Positions 33,481-44,300 of a DNA stretch of 64,000 nucleotides are shown one piece after another. The notes under the pieces were generated by a model. It saw nothing but the letters and a program-made list of their open reading frames with translations, was not told the DNA's origin and searched no databases. Each line of letters opens with the position of its first letter. Position 1 is the first letter of the stretch. The translations under genes and the position numbers were made by a program. Source of the stretch: Blasia pusilla (lineage: Eukaryota; Marchantiophyta; Marchantiopsida; Blasiales); contig CM114272.1 of assembly GCA_050084515.1 (NCBI GenBank), forward strand, positions 30,008,001-30,072,000. Direction: 5' to 3'.

Positions 33481-35690
33481 TGTGAGAAAAGGGTCTACAA
33501 CCTTGGACATATTTGTTGTGTACCAAATGGTCCGATTGGAGTCATGGACCCTTGCTTGGAGGCTACACTCTTTAAAAAAACTGCTCAACTTACAGGAAAT
33601 ATATAGTTACCCTGTGAGGAAATATATATAGTTAACCTATGTATTTGGAGTCATTGACCGTGCTTTGGAGTTAACTTAAATAACTGCGCACTTGGTTTGA
33701 TTAGAATTTCCTAAGATAATAACCAAAAAGTAATCCTTGCCAAATGTATGTACCTTGAGTCGGGACCCTTGTTTGGGAAAAAAGTCTACGACCATGTCTT
33801 AAAATGACCATCGATTTACTTTGGAGGTGAATTTATGAGAAATTTATTGTGGGTTAAGTATGGATGATTAATGGATGTATTTGGTTTACTTTTAGAGTCC
33901 AACAATATATAGAGCTAGATTTGGTTAGTGGAGCATTATTTGGAGTCCAAGATTCAAGTCATTTTGTGTAGATTTAGTGAAAATATATTATATGTGTACC
34001 AATAGAGCTACGATGTAGAATTTACTCATGGAAAACTTTTTGGAGTCCTATAGTGTATATTTTGAGGCCAGGTGAGCTTTTAAAAACAATTGTATTATGG
34101 GTACCCCACATTAATGGACTCCCATATGGGTACCTAGTATCAATGGACCCTCACTACTAATCAAAACTAGAATGGGATCCATAACCTGACAATTCATCCA
34201 CTTACACTATATTTCTTAATTACCTTAATTTATCTTGTTCACTAATTTAATGCTAGGGTCTCTTGTTTCATACTATTTGTCTCAAATAAATCTTCTTACT
34301 TTTCTTAAAGGACATGAACTAAGTCCAACATGACCATGGCATGCTCATGCTAGATTTTCATTTACATCTTAACAAATCTACCTATGTTTACTTTGCAGGT
34401 TGAGTATCCACTTTAGTATAGAATAGAATCCTACTCTAATAGTATAAGAAATTATATTGTTAGACTCCTTCCCAAAAAAAAAAAAAAAAATCTGGATTTC
34501 TACACAATCTTGATTACTTTAAAGGAGAAGATGTGATTTAGAAAACAAATCCACTAAAACTTGAAGCTTTAGATGGGAGCACACTCTTTGTCGACGATAA
34601 ATAGAGTCATATACCATGGGGGCCATTTCACCATGGTTACACCATTTTACCTAATGTGGAGAGTGTATATCCTTCTTAACGATCAAAGGATTACTTAGTC
34701 TTAAGTCTTAGGAGCTTGAGTCACAATAACACTGCTTAAATTGGGATATGATTGTGTGGCCCTCACCAAATCAATTGACAATGTTCCACTTTTATTTGTA
34801 TTGAAGAATAGTATTAGTCCACAATGGAATACAATAACATTCAATATCTTCATGAAAGGTTTGTTTCAATCAATTTCAAGAAGATTGAGGGTCTTGAGGA
34901 TGTGAAAACAACCAAAGAATAATTACTAAAGTTGCACCACACTAATAGGGAAACTTTGTTCCTCCTAATTTAAGCCCTTTGAATTTCTAATGAAACCAAT
35001 AAAACTCCTACATTCCTTAGGCACCTACTGACTACCATGTTCTCATCAAAAGGTGAGTTATCATGATAGGGTTATTTCATTACATGATATCCAAAATGAG
35101 AGATTTTTTTACTCGTCTTACATTACATTCTTTTGGATCACTCAATATTCTTTGGATTTGGGAGATTTGACCGCTACTCGTTCTGAAAAATTCCTATTTT
35201 CTCCATTTTGGATTCCATATACCTCATAGAAATTGTGTTGATGGAGCTTACTCATCTTCAAGAGGAGATTTTTTGGCTCTCCTTTTATGGGAATGATACG
35301 ATCAAACCACTCATGGAGAAAAACTAGTTTCATTCTCTACACCCATATCTTAAAACAAAAATTGATTTATGACGAATTTGTTGGCCATCTTGTAGGTTGA
35401 TAATTTATAATGGTGGCTTGAGACCAAGGGCAAATTAACACTAGTCTACATGTGATATAGATCTAAGAAATTAGAGAATAGAAGAAGTAGATTGGTAATG
35501 GATGAAGATTGAAGAAGAGAAACTATAAGATGGTCATATTCTTCATTAAATTTTAAAACAAATGCTTGACCTATTTATGAGTGGATGACCGGATAGATCA
35601 CTTCTCTTTGAATCATATGATAGATTCAGATTATAAATGGATGAAATTTTAGAAGATAATGTGTATTTGTGTACGGCTAGGAACTTTGGA
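33481..35690. other. AT-rich spacer, no gene seen
   Basis: The sequence is AT-rich with stops in all frames. Pieces at 33670-34020 and 35440-35690 recur at 44790-45130 and 46010-46250, so this was part of the duplicated spacer. A poly-A run of 17 lies near 34474-34490, which could be a retroposon tail, but no coding part or target duplication was found. Confidence 0.45.
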
Positions 35691-36149
35691 TGAGTGGATT
35701 CCGACTTGAGAAGGGAAGGAGACTTTATTGGAATAATTTCAGAAGATAATGTGTGAAGGTAGATGGCTAGATTTTTTAATGAGTGAATTCCTACTTCATA
35801 TGGGAGGGGAAAATATTATTTTAAGCCTAAGTTACAAGTGGAGAAAACTGGAAAACTTCAATGGAGGAGCTCAAATCAAATAAAGGAAATAAAATAGAAC
35901 TTAGCTTAATTTGGGTATAGCTGGATGATTGATTGAAGCGCCTCCCACTTCATTTACAGTTTGCAGCTCTGCCCACATTTAGAAAGCGGATATCTGTTAC
36001 CCGGTGAGTACTGACCTCGGGCGCTGAGGTGGCACGAAAGGACATTGATGGCCTCACAGCCGCCGCCCTCCTCCTCCAATCCAACACCGCAGATTATCAC
36101 CGCATGCACGTCAGCCGTCGTAACGGATCCTCAATCGAAGACCCGTGAG

Positions 36150-36342
36150 GTGCCGCAAGGAGGCGGGGTCATTCGACTCGTATGTTTATTTATCATATCT
36201 ATATATATCCCAGTCGCTCCGTGTCCGGCCATTCCGGTCTTGGGGATGTTTACATAATCTTCTGTGTGAAGTTAAAAGACCCTTCCCTCTGTCGTAGTTT
36301 GTCTGCACGCATTTAGACAGTCCGAAATCGCAGCCCGCAGCG
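36150..36342 (+). promoter_or_regulatory. Putative VOC promoter and 5' leader
   Basis: A TATA-like CTATATATATCCC lies near 36198-36210, about 140 bases before the ATG at 36343. The same box is kept in C' (about 46852-46860) but largely lost in C. The leader is otherwise unremarkable. The transcription start is inferred only. Confidence 0.45.
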
Positions 36343-37532
36343 ATGGCAGCTTCGATCGAGGTCTCCGTGTGCATCCCCACCCGCTCATCCATCCCGCGAT
36401 CGAACTCCTGTAGAGCTATAGGGGCGTCAGATTCGAGCGATATCCCTGAGTGGAGTGCTGAGATTTCTGAGAACGAGGGCAATGATGATGAAGAGGCCCT
36501 CCCGCCGCCGGTGGACTGGATTCGTTCGGCGGATGACCGCGTTGCGCGTCTGACGGAGTCGATCGCCGAGGCAGTGGGAGATCTCTCGCTTGTGGGTGAG
36601 GAAGGGAGCCCCGTGCTGGAAGATGAATCTGCGAGTGATGGGCTTCAGGTCCCAAGCGCCGAAAGCTCCGTGGTTCTGGCGGACAGCAGCAAGGTGGAAT
36701 TTACGGGAATCAATCATGTGGCCTACTGCTGCGCCGATTTGGACCGATCGTTGGAGTTCTATTGCGGACTTCTGGGTAAGTGTTCTTCTGCGAGAATGTA
36801 CACACATTTCCCTTCCGATTTTCGCTGTAATGGTTCACACCTGAAAGCTCTGGACTGCAGTTCGCTCTCCGCTTCAGTCGCTGGGACTCATATTTAGACT
36901 GCCATGAACTGCAGGCTTGAAGGTGGGCGAGGGCCGACCTAAACTTCCGTACCGCGGCGAGTGGCTTCTTATGGGAGCAGAAGGTATTCATCTCATGGAG
37001 GTTCCCAACCCTGATCCTGTGAGCAATCGCCCGGAGCATGGAGAATTCGACCGACATGTCTGCTTGAACTGCAAGGATGTCGCGCAGCTGAGAGTGGTTC
37101 TGGAGAAAGCAGGTTGGTGTTCATTGCTCCACACCAGCTCTCATGATAGATAGCTAGCTAGCACGCGCTCGATCCTCCACTCCTGCATCCCTGGAATTCA
37201 TGCTTACTCGATGCTAGCCGGGTTCAGATTTGGGCTGATGTTTGCGTGCGCGTGGGTCCAATGCAGGAATTCCCTATCAAGTGAGCATGGTGCCATCCAT
37301 CTTTCTCCGGGACCCTGACGGCAACGGCCTCGAAATCTTCAAGTCCAGGAACCACGTCTTTGAATGCACCCGCGTTGTGGGAACGTCAAGAAGCCAGCTA
37401 GGATTTCATATCCAGCTACTGCTGGAAGCTGGTGAACGTGTCCTGAATGTGCAAGCCCTTTTGAGTCTCGGCTCTGGTCGTGGCTGCCATTGTACATGTG
37501 TCTATACACTTCTGCAGTACTCCATCGACTGA
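36343..37532 (+). CDS. VOC superfamily (glyoxalase I-like) protein, three exons
   Basis: Exons 36343-36775, 36915-37112 and 37267-37532 join in frame to 298 codons. Introns start GTAAG and GTTGG and end CAG. The ATG has a good plant context (GCGATGGC). Residues 1-35 are rich in Ser, Arg and Ala without acidic runs beyond one Glu, fitting an organelle transit peptide. An acidic linker follows, then a VOC domain at about 121-237: GINHVAYCCADLDRSLEFY, KLPYRGEWLLMGAEGIHLME, EFDRHVC and DPDGNGLEIFK. Expected metal ligands are His125, His192 and Glu233, with Glu173 or His170 nearby. It resembles the plastid-type glyoxalase-like proteins shared with cyanobacteria; the substrate is unknown. The last 55 codons lack similarity and may hide another intron. 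Exon 1 copies lie in C and C'. Confidence 0.8.
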
Positions 37533-38834
37533 AGGTTGCCCTGTCTGCGATGATTGATGGAGAGCGAGGACGCCGCGTAGGTGTGGGCTGCGAGCAGTCC
37601 ATTTTGCAGCTCCATGTTCCTCAATGTACATGTGTTTGAAACCTGATATCGGATTGAATACCGAGTGGACACCATGTCCTCGCAGACCGTTGTACTCGAC
37701 TTTCAATCGTGTTATAAAATCTGGTTCTGAAACTCGACGTATTCTTTATTTTCGTCTGTGCTCGTGCTGTGGGCTCTGATCATGAAGGTGAACTAGAGTC
37801 GTTAGTTCTCTTCTTCGTTTCGCACGTTCCAGCATATCGCAGGGTGCATGAGTTAGTGTGGGATCAAGCTCTCATGGGTCTCAGGCGTCAATCAATTATG
37901 GGTCTCGATCCTCGTGGAATAATCCTTCCCGAGGGTTTAATAATATGGAACATCATGTGACTTAGAAAATGTGGAGAGAGTGTTTGACCACCCTCACATT
38001 CTCCAATTGTTAGAAGAAGAGTTTTCACACTAAGAGTCTCTCGCTTTTGGGTGTGTAGAGGTCCCACGACTTCTTTGAGATCCTACCGTCAGGAGGAAAA
38101 GGCGTAGCAAATAAGCTCTACACGTTCAATTAATATGGGAGCGTTCATAAATATTATCACTAAAATATCATAGGATGTAGCATACATGGTGAAAAGTGAC
38201 TTAGAATTAAAAACGATTTGCACAAGCACTGATAGTAAAATTAACATGGAAGGGTTGAAGGAGAGAAAGAAATGATGTTTTTAAAATGAGATATTTTTCA
38301 TGCTAAAGTGAAGATGAAGAGGAAGTGAGTATTTCCTATTCTGCAAGGTTCTGATAACGGAGGATCAATATCTTTCTTTGTCCCTAACCGGCATCCAATT
38401 AAATACACAACAAGTCTTTATTCATAAGTTCAAGCGTCAAGATGACTACTTCTTTTCTCCCATCCTAGAGCATAAACATGCTATAAAAGTATGGAAAGTA
38501 AAAGCATAAAGCCGATCAAAATTATATGAGTACATAATATCTCAAAGAAAATTTGGATATAAAATATTCGTCCAACGCAAATACCATAAATTGAAACATT
38601 AACTCCACTCCAACTACTGCCAGAAATCCTAACAACACCATCCCCTCTACCTTCCAAACAGATCAAAACCCGACCACAACTTATGATCATTCCTTCCTTC
38701 AAACTAGTCCATGAAACTGGAGAATGGGGTGAACTTGACGCGAGTGCTCCATAGAAAGATATTCCTAAAGAACAACGAGAAGAAACGAAGAAAGTGATGG
38801 AGATAACTCAACGAAAACCACCGAATCCCTCCAT
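37533..38834. other. VOC 3' region and unassigned sequence
   Basis: After the stop there is a likely 3' untranslated region to about 37760. Beyond it the sequence is AT-rich with short frames only. Nothing from 37770 to 38834 was recognised on either strand, and no copy of it is seen elsewhere in the window. Confidence 0.4.
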
Positions 38835-40265
38835 TGACTTTCTCTCCCTACGATGGACCCCATGTATCTAATTCTCACTTAGTTTCTCTTCAATAGAGGG
38901 GTATAATTTCCCCTCTATTGATATAGTATTCACTTTATTTAATTTTCCCTTTTATCTACATTAATTCACAATTGGCTACTCTCCTCAAATCTGAAATTAC
39001 TCCTAGCAATAGGTAGGAAGAAACTAGTTGCCCAAGTGAGAAGGAACATCGTCAACAAGCCATCATGAGATAGATCGTAAAATTGGCAACTGATAGCCAA
39101 ATTTTGGAGACCAGAAATCCCAAATGAGCAAACTTACAAGAAAATACCCTATATTAAGAAACACATCCTCAAGTTCCTAAAAGCTACGTCGCATTATGGA
39201 GAAGTATGCTTCCCTCCGTATCTTGTGCTCAAAAGTCCCCTTGATAGGACTTCCTAGGGTTTGTTTTCCATATATGGGACTTTATGAAAAGCTTGTCATA
39301 ACTTGCACGGAGGAGTACCTTCGGAGGAGTACCTTCCCTTGGATTCATGCTCCGTATCTAGGGTCACATGCACCGGAGTACTCATCTAATATTGTATCAC
39401 AAAAGTAAGAAAAAAGTGAAGTGTAAACATCATTCACTAATCATTGACAATTAGCTCCATTGGTCAAAAGCTCTTTTAAGGAGTACGGATTGCTCATTGG
39501 TTGGTCTAGAGTTCATTATATGAACAAGCCTTCCCTATCTACGTGCTATTGTAAGGGCTCGGCACCACGGAGTACTGTTTCCTCACCTTTAGGCTAACTT
39601 TCCGCTTTCACTTGTTTATGGCTATTGCTTCCCACACTTCCACAGTCATGTCCTCTCCGTTATCCCTTCCACAGTCATGTCCTCTCCGTTATCTATGGCT
39701 CTTGTCTAAATCACTACCTATCAACGGTCCTCAGTGAGTTGTCCTATTCCTTATCTACGGGTATTACTTCCTAGTCTAGCTAACGTACGTAAGGTGTCCT
39801 CTTCCTTATCTACTGCTAGTACTTCCCGATCTAGATCACTACGTATCAACGGTCCTTGCCTTTCCATTCTTCGGCTATCACTTCCACTCCGGGAATATCC
39901 ACCCTCTCTTACCTCCCACTAACTTGCACCCTCGGATATCTCCCTCCTATCTACGGCTTGTGTGTGGCTTGGGGAGTACCGTTTTCTCCTAGGATTCAGG
40001 GAATAGCTTTTGCACCCTCCTATCTAGTTAGATAGATATCTCCTCACTCCTCAGTTGTGTCGTTAGGAGCTAGGGAGACCCGTATGCTACATAACTCCTC
40101 CTTAAAATAATAATTGCGTGTTGGTCTAACCACTGCATATATTGTGTGGCTTGGGGAATAGTCTTTGCCCCAATCCTTGGAGGAAACTAAAGTAGCCTTT
40201 CCACTAACTTCCTATTATTTCCGACTAATTGTACATGGAAAAAATTAAGTTTTCATGAGCATGTC
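38835..40265 (+). repeat. Inverted LTR fragment of the B/A2 family
   Basis: The reverse complement aligns with LTR sequence at 27060-28675 and with B 17830-19870, in opposite orientation to the other copies. It lacks both true ends: the CCCAACA-side stops at about 40265, and the TGTGATC side is missing below 38835. A direct duplication of about 29 bp (CTTCCACAGTCATGTCC and following) lies at about 39635-39695. Confidence 0.6.
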
Positions 40266-40289
40266 TATCTCCAACAGACTTGCAGTAGT

Positions 40290-40896
40290 TTTGGCAAATG
40301 AAGCAAGGCTACTGAATATTAATATCGGCTCTGCTATTGTTATTTTGCGCAGGAGACCAAGTAATGACTAGAGATTTCATCCCATCTTCACACAAGAGTG
40401 TGTTCCCATCCTGATTTTCTTCTGGTTCAAGGGGATTTCCCCGTCCTGAATATGAACTTGAGCTGGATTCCCACGCAACGGTTCCCCGGTTCAGCTCTGC
40501 CAGACACACCGTCAAGCGAGGGAGAGGTCAGACATTTTCATGCCCATTATGGTATCCACAAATCCTTTCTCATCTTGCTTCCACAGTTCAGCCCTGCTGG
40601 GAGCTTGGTTGCTTGCACAATCTCTTGAACCTTTTTCGTCCAAGTTTTCCGTTACCTCTTTAGGATTTCGATTTCGAGTCTATACTCCAAGTTCTCATCT
40701 CACACCAACTATGTTCGTGAGGAATCTAACATCATACCCGAAACGCCCTTCAGCTTGAAGCCTGCTGCCCCACCTACTGTATTCACCTTTCTCAGTAATC
40801 TTCTTCATTAATTATTGTACTTACTTACACCTATTTGGGGCATAGAATTCGATGCCCAATTAGGTGTAAGGGGTAAAGGGATCTCTTGTTCGCTCA
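40290..40896. other. Unrecognised sequence, source of the A2/C linker fragment
   Basis: 40507-40610 is the fuller form of the short fragment found at 12070-12180 and 63900-64000. Both strands have frames of 60-76 codons (plus 40398-40628, minus 40309-40515), but none shows a domain I know. It may be exons of an unidentified gene. Confidence 0.3.
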
Positions 40897-41325
40897 CCCC
40901 AGGACATTGTGGTCTTGGTCCTCTTCTTTGCAATTGCCATTGAAGATCATCACGCCGTACTTCAATACATTTTTTCCTCCATGCCCCACATGTCACACCA
41001 GATTTTGGTCAAGGAGATTATCTCGGAGTTTCTCTGCTGTTTCATCAGCAACAACCTGCACGAGAGAGAGTTGAATCGCTTGCGCTCGAAAGCTTTAGCA
41101 TTCGAACGGCTTCAAGGCATCCTAGCTCGTGATTGGGAGGGTCATGCAGTTCATGGATATCATCGACCTCTAGATGATAAACCTCTCAAGATGAGGTTCC
41201 TCGACCCAGCTCAATTCAGAAGGATCGAGATCGAGATCTCCTGCGGAGAAAGTCGCCTTCGGGATGAGTTCACTGACAGCGGGTTCAGCGAGTGCAGTAA
41301 GAGCAGAACTCGTGAGCACTGTTGA
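40897..41325 (+). CDS. Unrecognised open frame of about 140 codons, possible exon
   Basis: The frame reads IVVLVLFFAIAIEDHHAVLQ, later HQILVKEIISEFLCC, ELNRLRSKALAFERLQGIL and DDKPLKMRFLDPAQFRRIEI, and ends at a stop at 41323-41325. It has no good ATG at its start, but a CT-rich stretch ending CACCCCAG directly precedes it, which would suit a splice acceptor. The amino-acid mix looks protein-like (amphipathic helices, charged ends). I do not recognise a family, and no copy is seen in the window. It could be a real exon or a relic. Confidence 0.35.
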   Translation, partial: PQDIVVLVLFFAIAIEDHHAVLQYIFSSMPHMSHQILVKEIISEFLCCFISNNLHERELNRLRSKALAFERLQGILARDWEGHAVHGYHRPLDDKPLKMRFLDPAQFRRIEIEISCGESRLRDEFTDSGFSECSKSRTREHC

Positions 41326-41800
41326 CGAGGTTCTAGACGGGATTCGTATTCGCACTCTAGTTCGGACGATGGAAATGACTAAAACTTAGTAGTGTCTCCA
41401 AAGTTTGGCGAATCCTGACGTGAGCGCTGATGAGGCTGGACAGCTTCCCTCGCGAGACACCTGCGAATCCAGAGCTATGGTAGAAAAAAGAGCTTCGGAG
41501 GCCCTGTGAAAAGGGGTCACATTCTTCCGTGGGCAACCAGTGGGAGCAATCGCTGCTTCTGATCTAACCTCTGAATTACGATAAGGTGCCTACGCACAAC
41601 CTCTGGCTTCTCGGTCCTTCGATTTCCCACCTTCATTCCCACCCACGATTTCGATTTTGCTATAGCTCCACTGCTTCTTTCACATGCGAGAATACGCATA
41701 TGCGCTCTCGTGATCTGAAGCTATTCGAGTTAGCTTCTGTACAGAGACACCACGTTCTTTGCCCCACCCAGTACATGCTGCTCGCGCTGTCCAGGGCCAG
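41326..41800. other. No gene seen
   Basis: The sequence is mixed and without long convincing frames. A Phe/Ser-rich plus-strand frame at 41586-41849 is not recognised. Confidence 0.35.
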
Positions 41801-41804
41801 AACT

Positions 41805-42150
41805 AGAACTCTTGATACAGATCCGATGCACAGCTGCTTTTATGGCTAGAGTATGATCTGAATTACTCAGAACTATTTCGCGTGAATTTCGTACCCTCAT
41901 CATCTGAAATTCAGTTCCTCTCTTCTTCACTGCACTCATTCATACTGGATGGGAAACTCTTGTTGATTCAACTCTGCTACACTAGAACTTTTGATACAGC
42001 TATGCTGGATTGCTCCTTTATTGGCTAGATAATGAACTGAATCTATCGGAGCTCGTTAGTTTGACCTTCACACACTCATCACCTGAAATCTGTTGGCTCT
42101 TAACACAACAAAGCTCGCTTCTTTACTGCACTCATTCATTCTTTATGGAA
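41805..42150. repeat. Two tandem units of about 170 bp
   Basis: The words CTAGAACTCTTGATACAG, GGCTAGAGTATGATCTGAAT, CTCATCATCTGAAAT and CACTGCACTCATTCAT occur in the same order at 41805-41945 and, with differences, at 41980-42140. This indicates an old tandem duplication. Confidence 0.7.
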
Positions 42151-42284
42151 ACCTCTTCTTCTTCTCTTTTCCGCTTTTATATTAATGTGTTCTTCGTGAC
42201 CCGACCCGAAATTAGTGTTCATATTAATTAGCTCCCATGCTTTCTTCTATCATCAGGATCTCGAACTTTTACCTCTTCGAGCTG

Positions 42285-42655
42285 TTTCTTTCGATTCGAT
42301 TCTCACGCCCTGAATCTCTACATTAGCTCCGTATAGACCATGGTCAAAAACGCTTTTCATTCATTCTGCTTATGGTACGCAGGACTTGAACTCTTAGTGT
42401 CCCTCGCTTCTTCCAGAATTCATGTCCTTTGCTTTCTTTCGATTCGATTCTCATGTCAAGTGTATCCAGCTTAGCTCCATTTCTTCTTTCGATGATTGGG
42501 ACCATAGTCAAGATGCTTTTCATTCTACTTCCGATAGGCAGGACTTGAACTCTAAGTGTCCCTCTCGCTTCTTCCATAATTCATGATCTTGTTTCTTGAG
42601 GTTGTGTCCCTCTCGCTGCTTCCATAATTCATGATCTTGTTTCTTGAGGTTGTCT
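42285..42655. repeat. Nested tandem duplications
   Basis: Two units of about 145-150 bp share TTCGATTCGATTCTCA, TTAGCTCC, GACCATGGTCAA or GACCATAGTCAA, and GCAGGACTTGAACTCT. Inside the second, a stretch of about 48 bp from GTGTCCCTCTCGC to CTTGAGGTT is repeated at once (about 42557-42604 and 42605-42652) with one difference. Confidence 0.75.
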
Positions 42656-43600
42656 GCTGTGCTGCCTTTGCCAGCTGCCCAAAAGGGATTCTTTGGTTGT
42701 GTGTTGTGCTTCCTTCCTTTGCTGCTAGCTGCTGCTCGCAAGAGATTCTGAGGTAGCTGCTCTTCAGAAAGGATTTCTTACGTTATGAAGGTGTGTGCAA
42801 GCTTGAAGGTTTTCGTGAGGGATTCCATTCCCAGCGGATTGGCCTTTCTTATGATAGGCGAAGCAGGGATTGTCAAGAACTTTTTGCTGACACCTCTCCG
42901 CCTTCAGCCGTGGACGAAGACTCTCCACGTTTCCAGAGTAAAGGAATCTCGTGGACGAAGATTCCTTTACTCTGGGCGAAGGTGTGATGCCTGCGATCTT
43001 CAAAATCGTCGATGATCATGATCGGTAGAGTCGCTCCTTTAGATTCGGGCTTCTGGTGGATCATTCTACTGCGAGCTTATGTGAAGTCAACCGGAGACCA
43101 AGGCCTAGCGCCAGTGGCAGAATGTCAGTGCGGCATGAACATGATCCTGGCAGCGTGCTTGGCCAACGGCTTCGACGCCTTCCCAACACTGCTATGTGAG
43201 GATAGATGCTGCATGAATGGTACCTACTACTTCCCTGACCCTTTCGCTGTTTCGATGTCTAGACGCCTTCTCACCCATTCGAATTCTTTCACTAGAGCTC
43301 GTGATATGACTCTTTGCACGCTCACTTGAAAGAGCGAACGAAAAGTGCAGTCAGATAGTTGAATGGAAGGGCGAACCACATAAATTCAGCTCTTATGCAC
43401 TCGAAGATGATGAAGTGTTTACTTCAGTCGATCCATGGCTGGACCACGGTCAGATTCCCTACTTTCAGAATCTTGGACCATGGTCATGTTCCCTGCTTGA
43501 ACATTTCGAGGCTCTTCATGGGCAGACACTAGTTCATCTTAACCATAAAAGTTCTATCCACGAAAACGAACTTCCATAGCTAGGCATGATTAGTAAAGCT
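42656..43600. other. Unassigned sequence with one strong hairpin
   Basis: Frames here include 105 codons on plus (43012-43329, with [20 protein letters not shown]), not recognised. A perfect 16-bp hairpin is at 42933-42975. No copies elsewhere in the window were noticed. Confidence 0.35.
42933..42975. repeat. Perfect 16-bp hairpin, 11-base loop
   Basis: Arms 42933-42948 and 42960-42975 pair perfectly. The loop TCGTGGACGAA is also found as CGTGGACGAAGA just upstream (about 42909-42920), so the right arm may have been made by local copying. Confidence 0.8.
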
Positions 43601-43604
43601 GTTA

Positions 43605-44300
43605 CCTGTCAATCGGACGAAGTGGAGAGTGCTCATGCTACTTCTCAAGCGTCCGCCATCACTACTGCTGCAGAAGGGAGGGATTCAGGTCGTATGCACA
43701 TCGATGCTCCAATCAAAGCGCACTTCGATGACAGCGTTCTTGCTCGTGGCGCTGATGGACCGAATCCCGACGCACGAACCGGCCATGACGATGACAGCGA
43801 AGATGAGAGATTCTTCCTTGTGGTCATGAGATTACAACGATGGGGACAGGAATTCCTCTTCCGACGAAGATGATTGGATGTCCTCCGAAGATGATGAGGA
43901 ACACGCTGCACGTGAGCGAGACCCAGACTTGTGGTTCATCTTGGTTCACATCTAGAGTCTGGGGATCCTCGAGCCAAAGTGAAAGCACTCCTTATCACCT
44001 TCAAAGCGGCCAAGCTCCTCTTGAAGCGGGGATGATACACGGGGAGTGGGAGATCCCCGGGATCGTCGTGGGAGATTGTTTCCATCTTGCCAAGATGCTG
44101 ATGTTGGGCCTCCACCGATTGCTTACATCACTGATGCTGAGACATAGTGACATGAAGCTATGAAGCTTTGAACATGACATGATGCTGAACGTCACGAGAG
44201 CCTTTGCTGCAGGCCAGCTGTGCACAGGTCATGATGCTATTCACTTGATCTTGACTTCCAAATCATTGTACAGACTTGAAGATTTTGAGTATATGTTAAA
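43605..44300 (+). pseudogene. SRA gene forward fragment
   Basis: The plus strand carries CQSDEVESAHATSQASAIT, GRDSGRM, DSVLARGADGPN, the acidic stretch, then skips to AKLLLKRG and the SRA start (GEIPG, VVGDCFH; MLGLHRL), followed by the 3' flank as at 1-370. The GDCF frame that is broken at 30820 is intact here at about 44055-44085. Large internal deletions make it a pseudogene. Confidence 0.7.

Noticed and set aside
34474-34490. Poly-A run as the tail of a processed pseudogene or SINE
   Set aside because: No upstream coding or tRNA-like part and no flanking target duplication could be seen.
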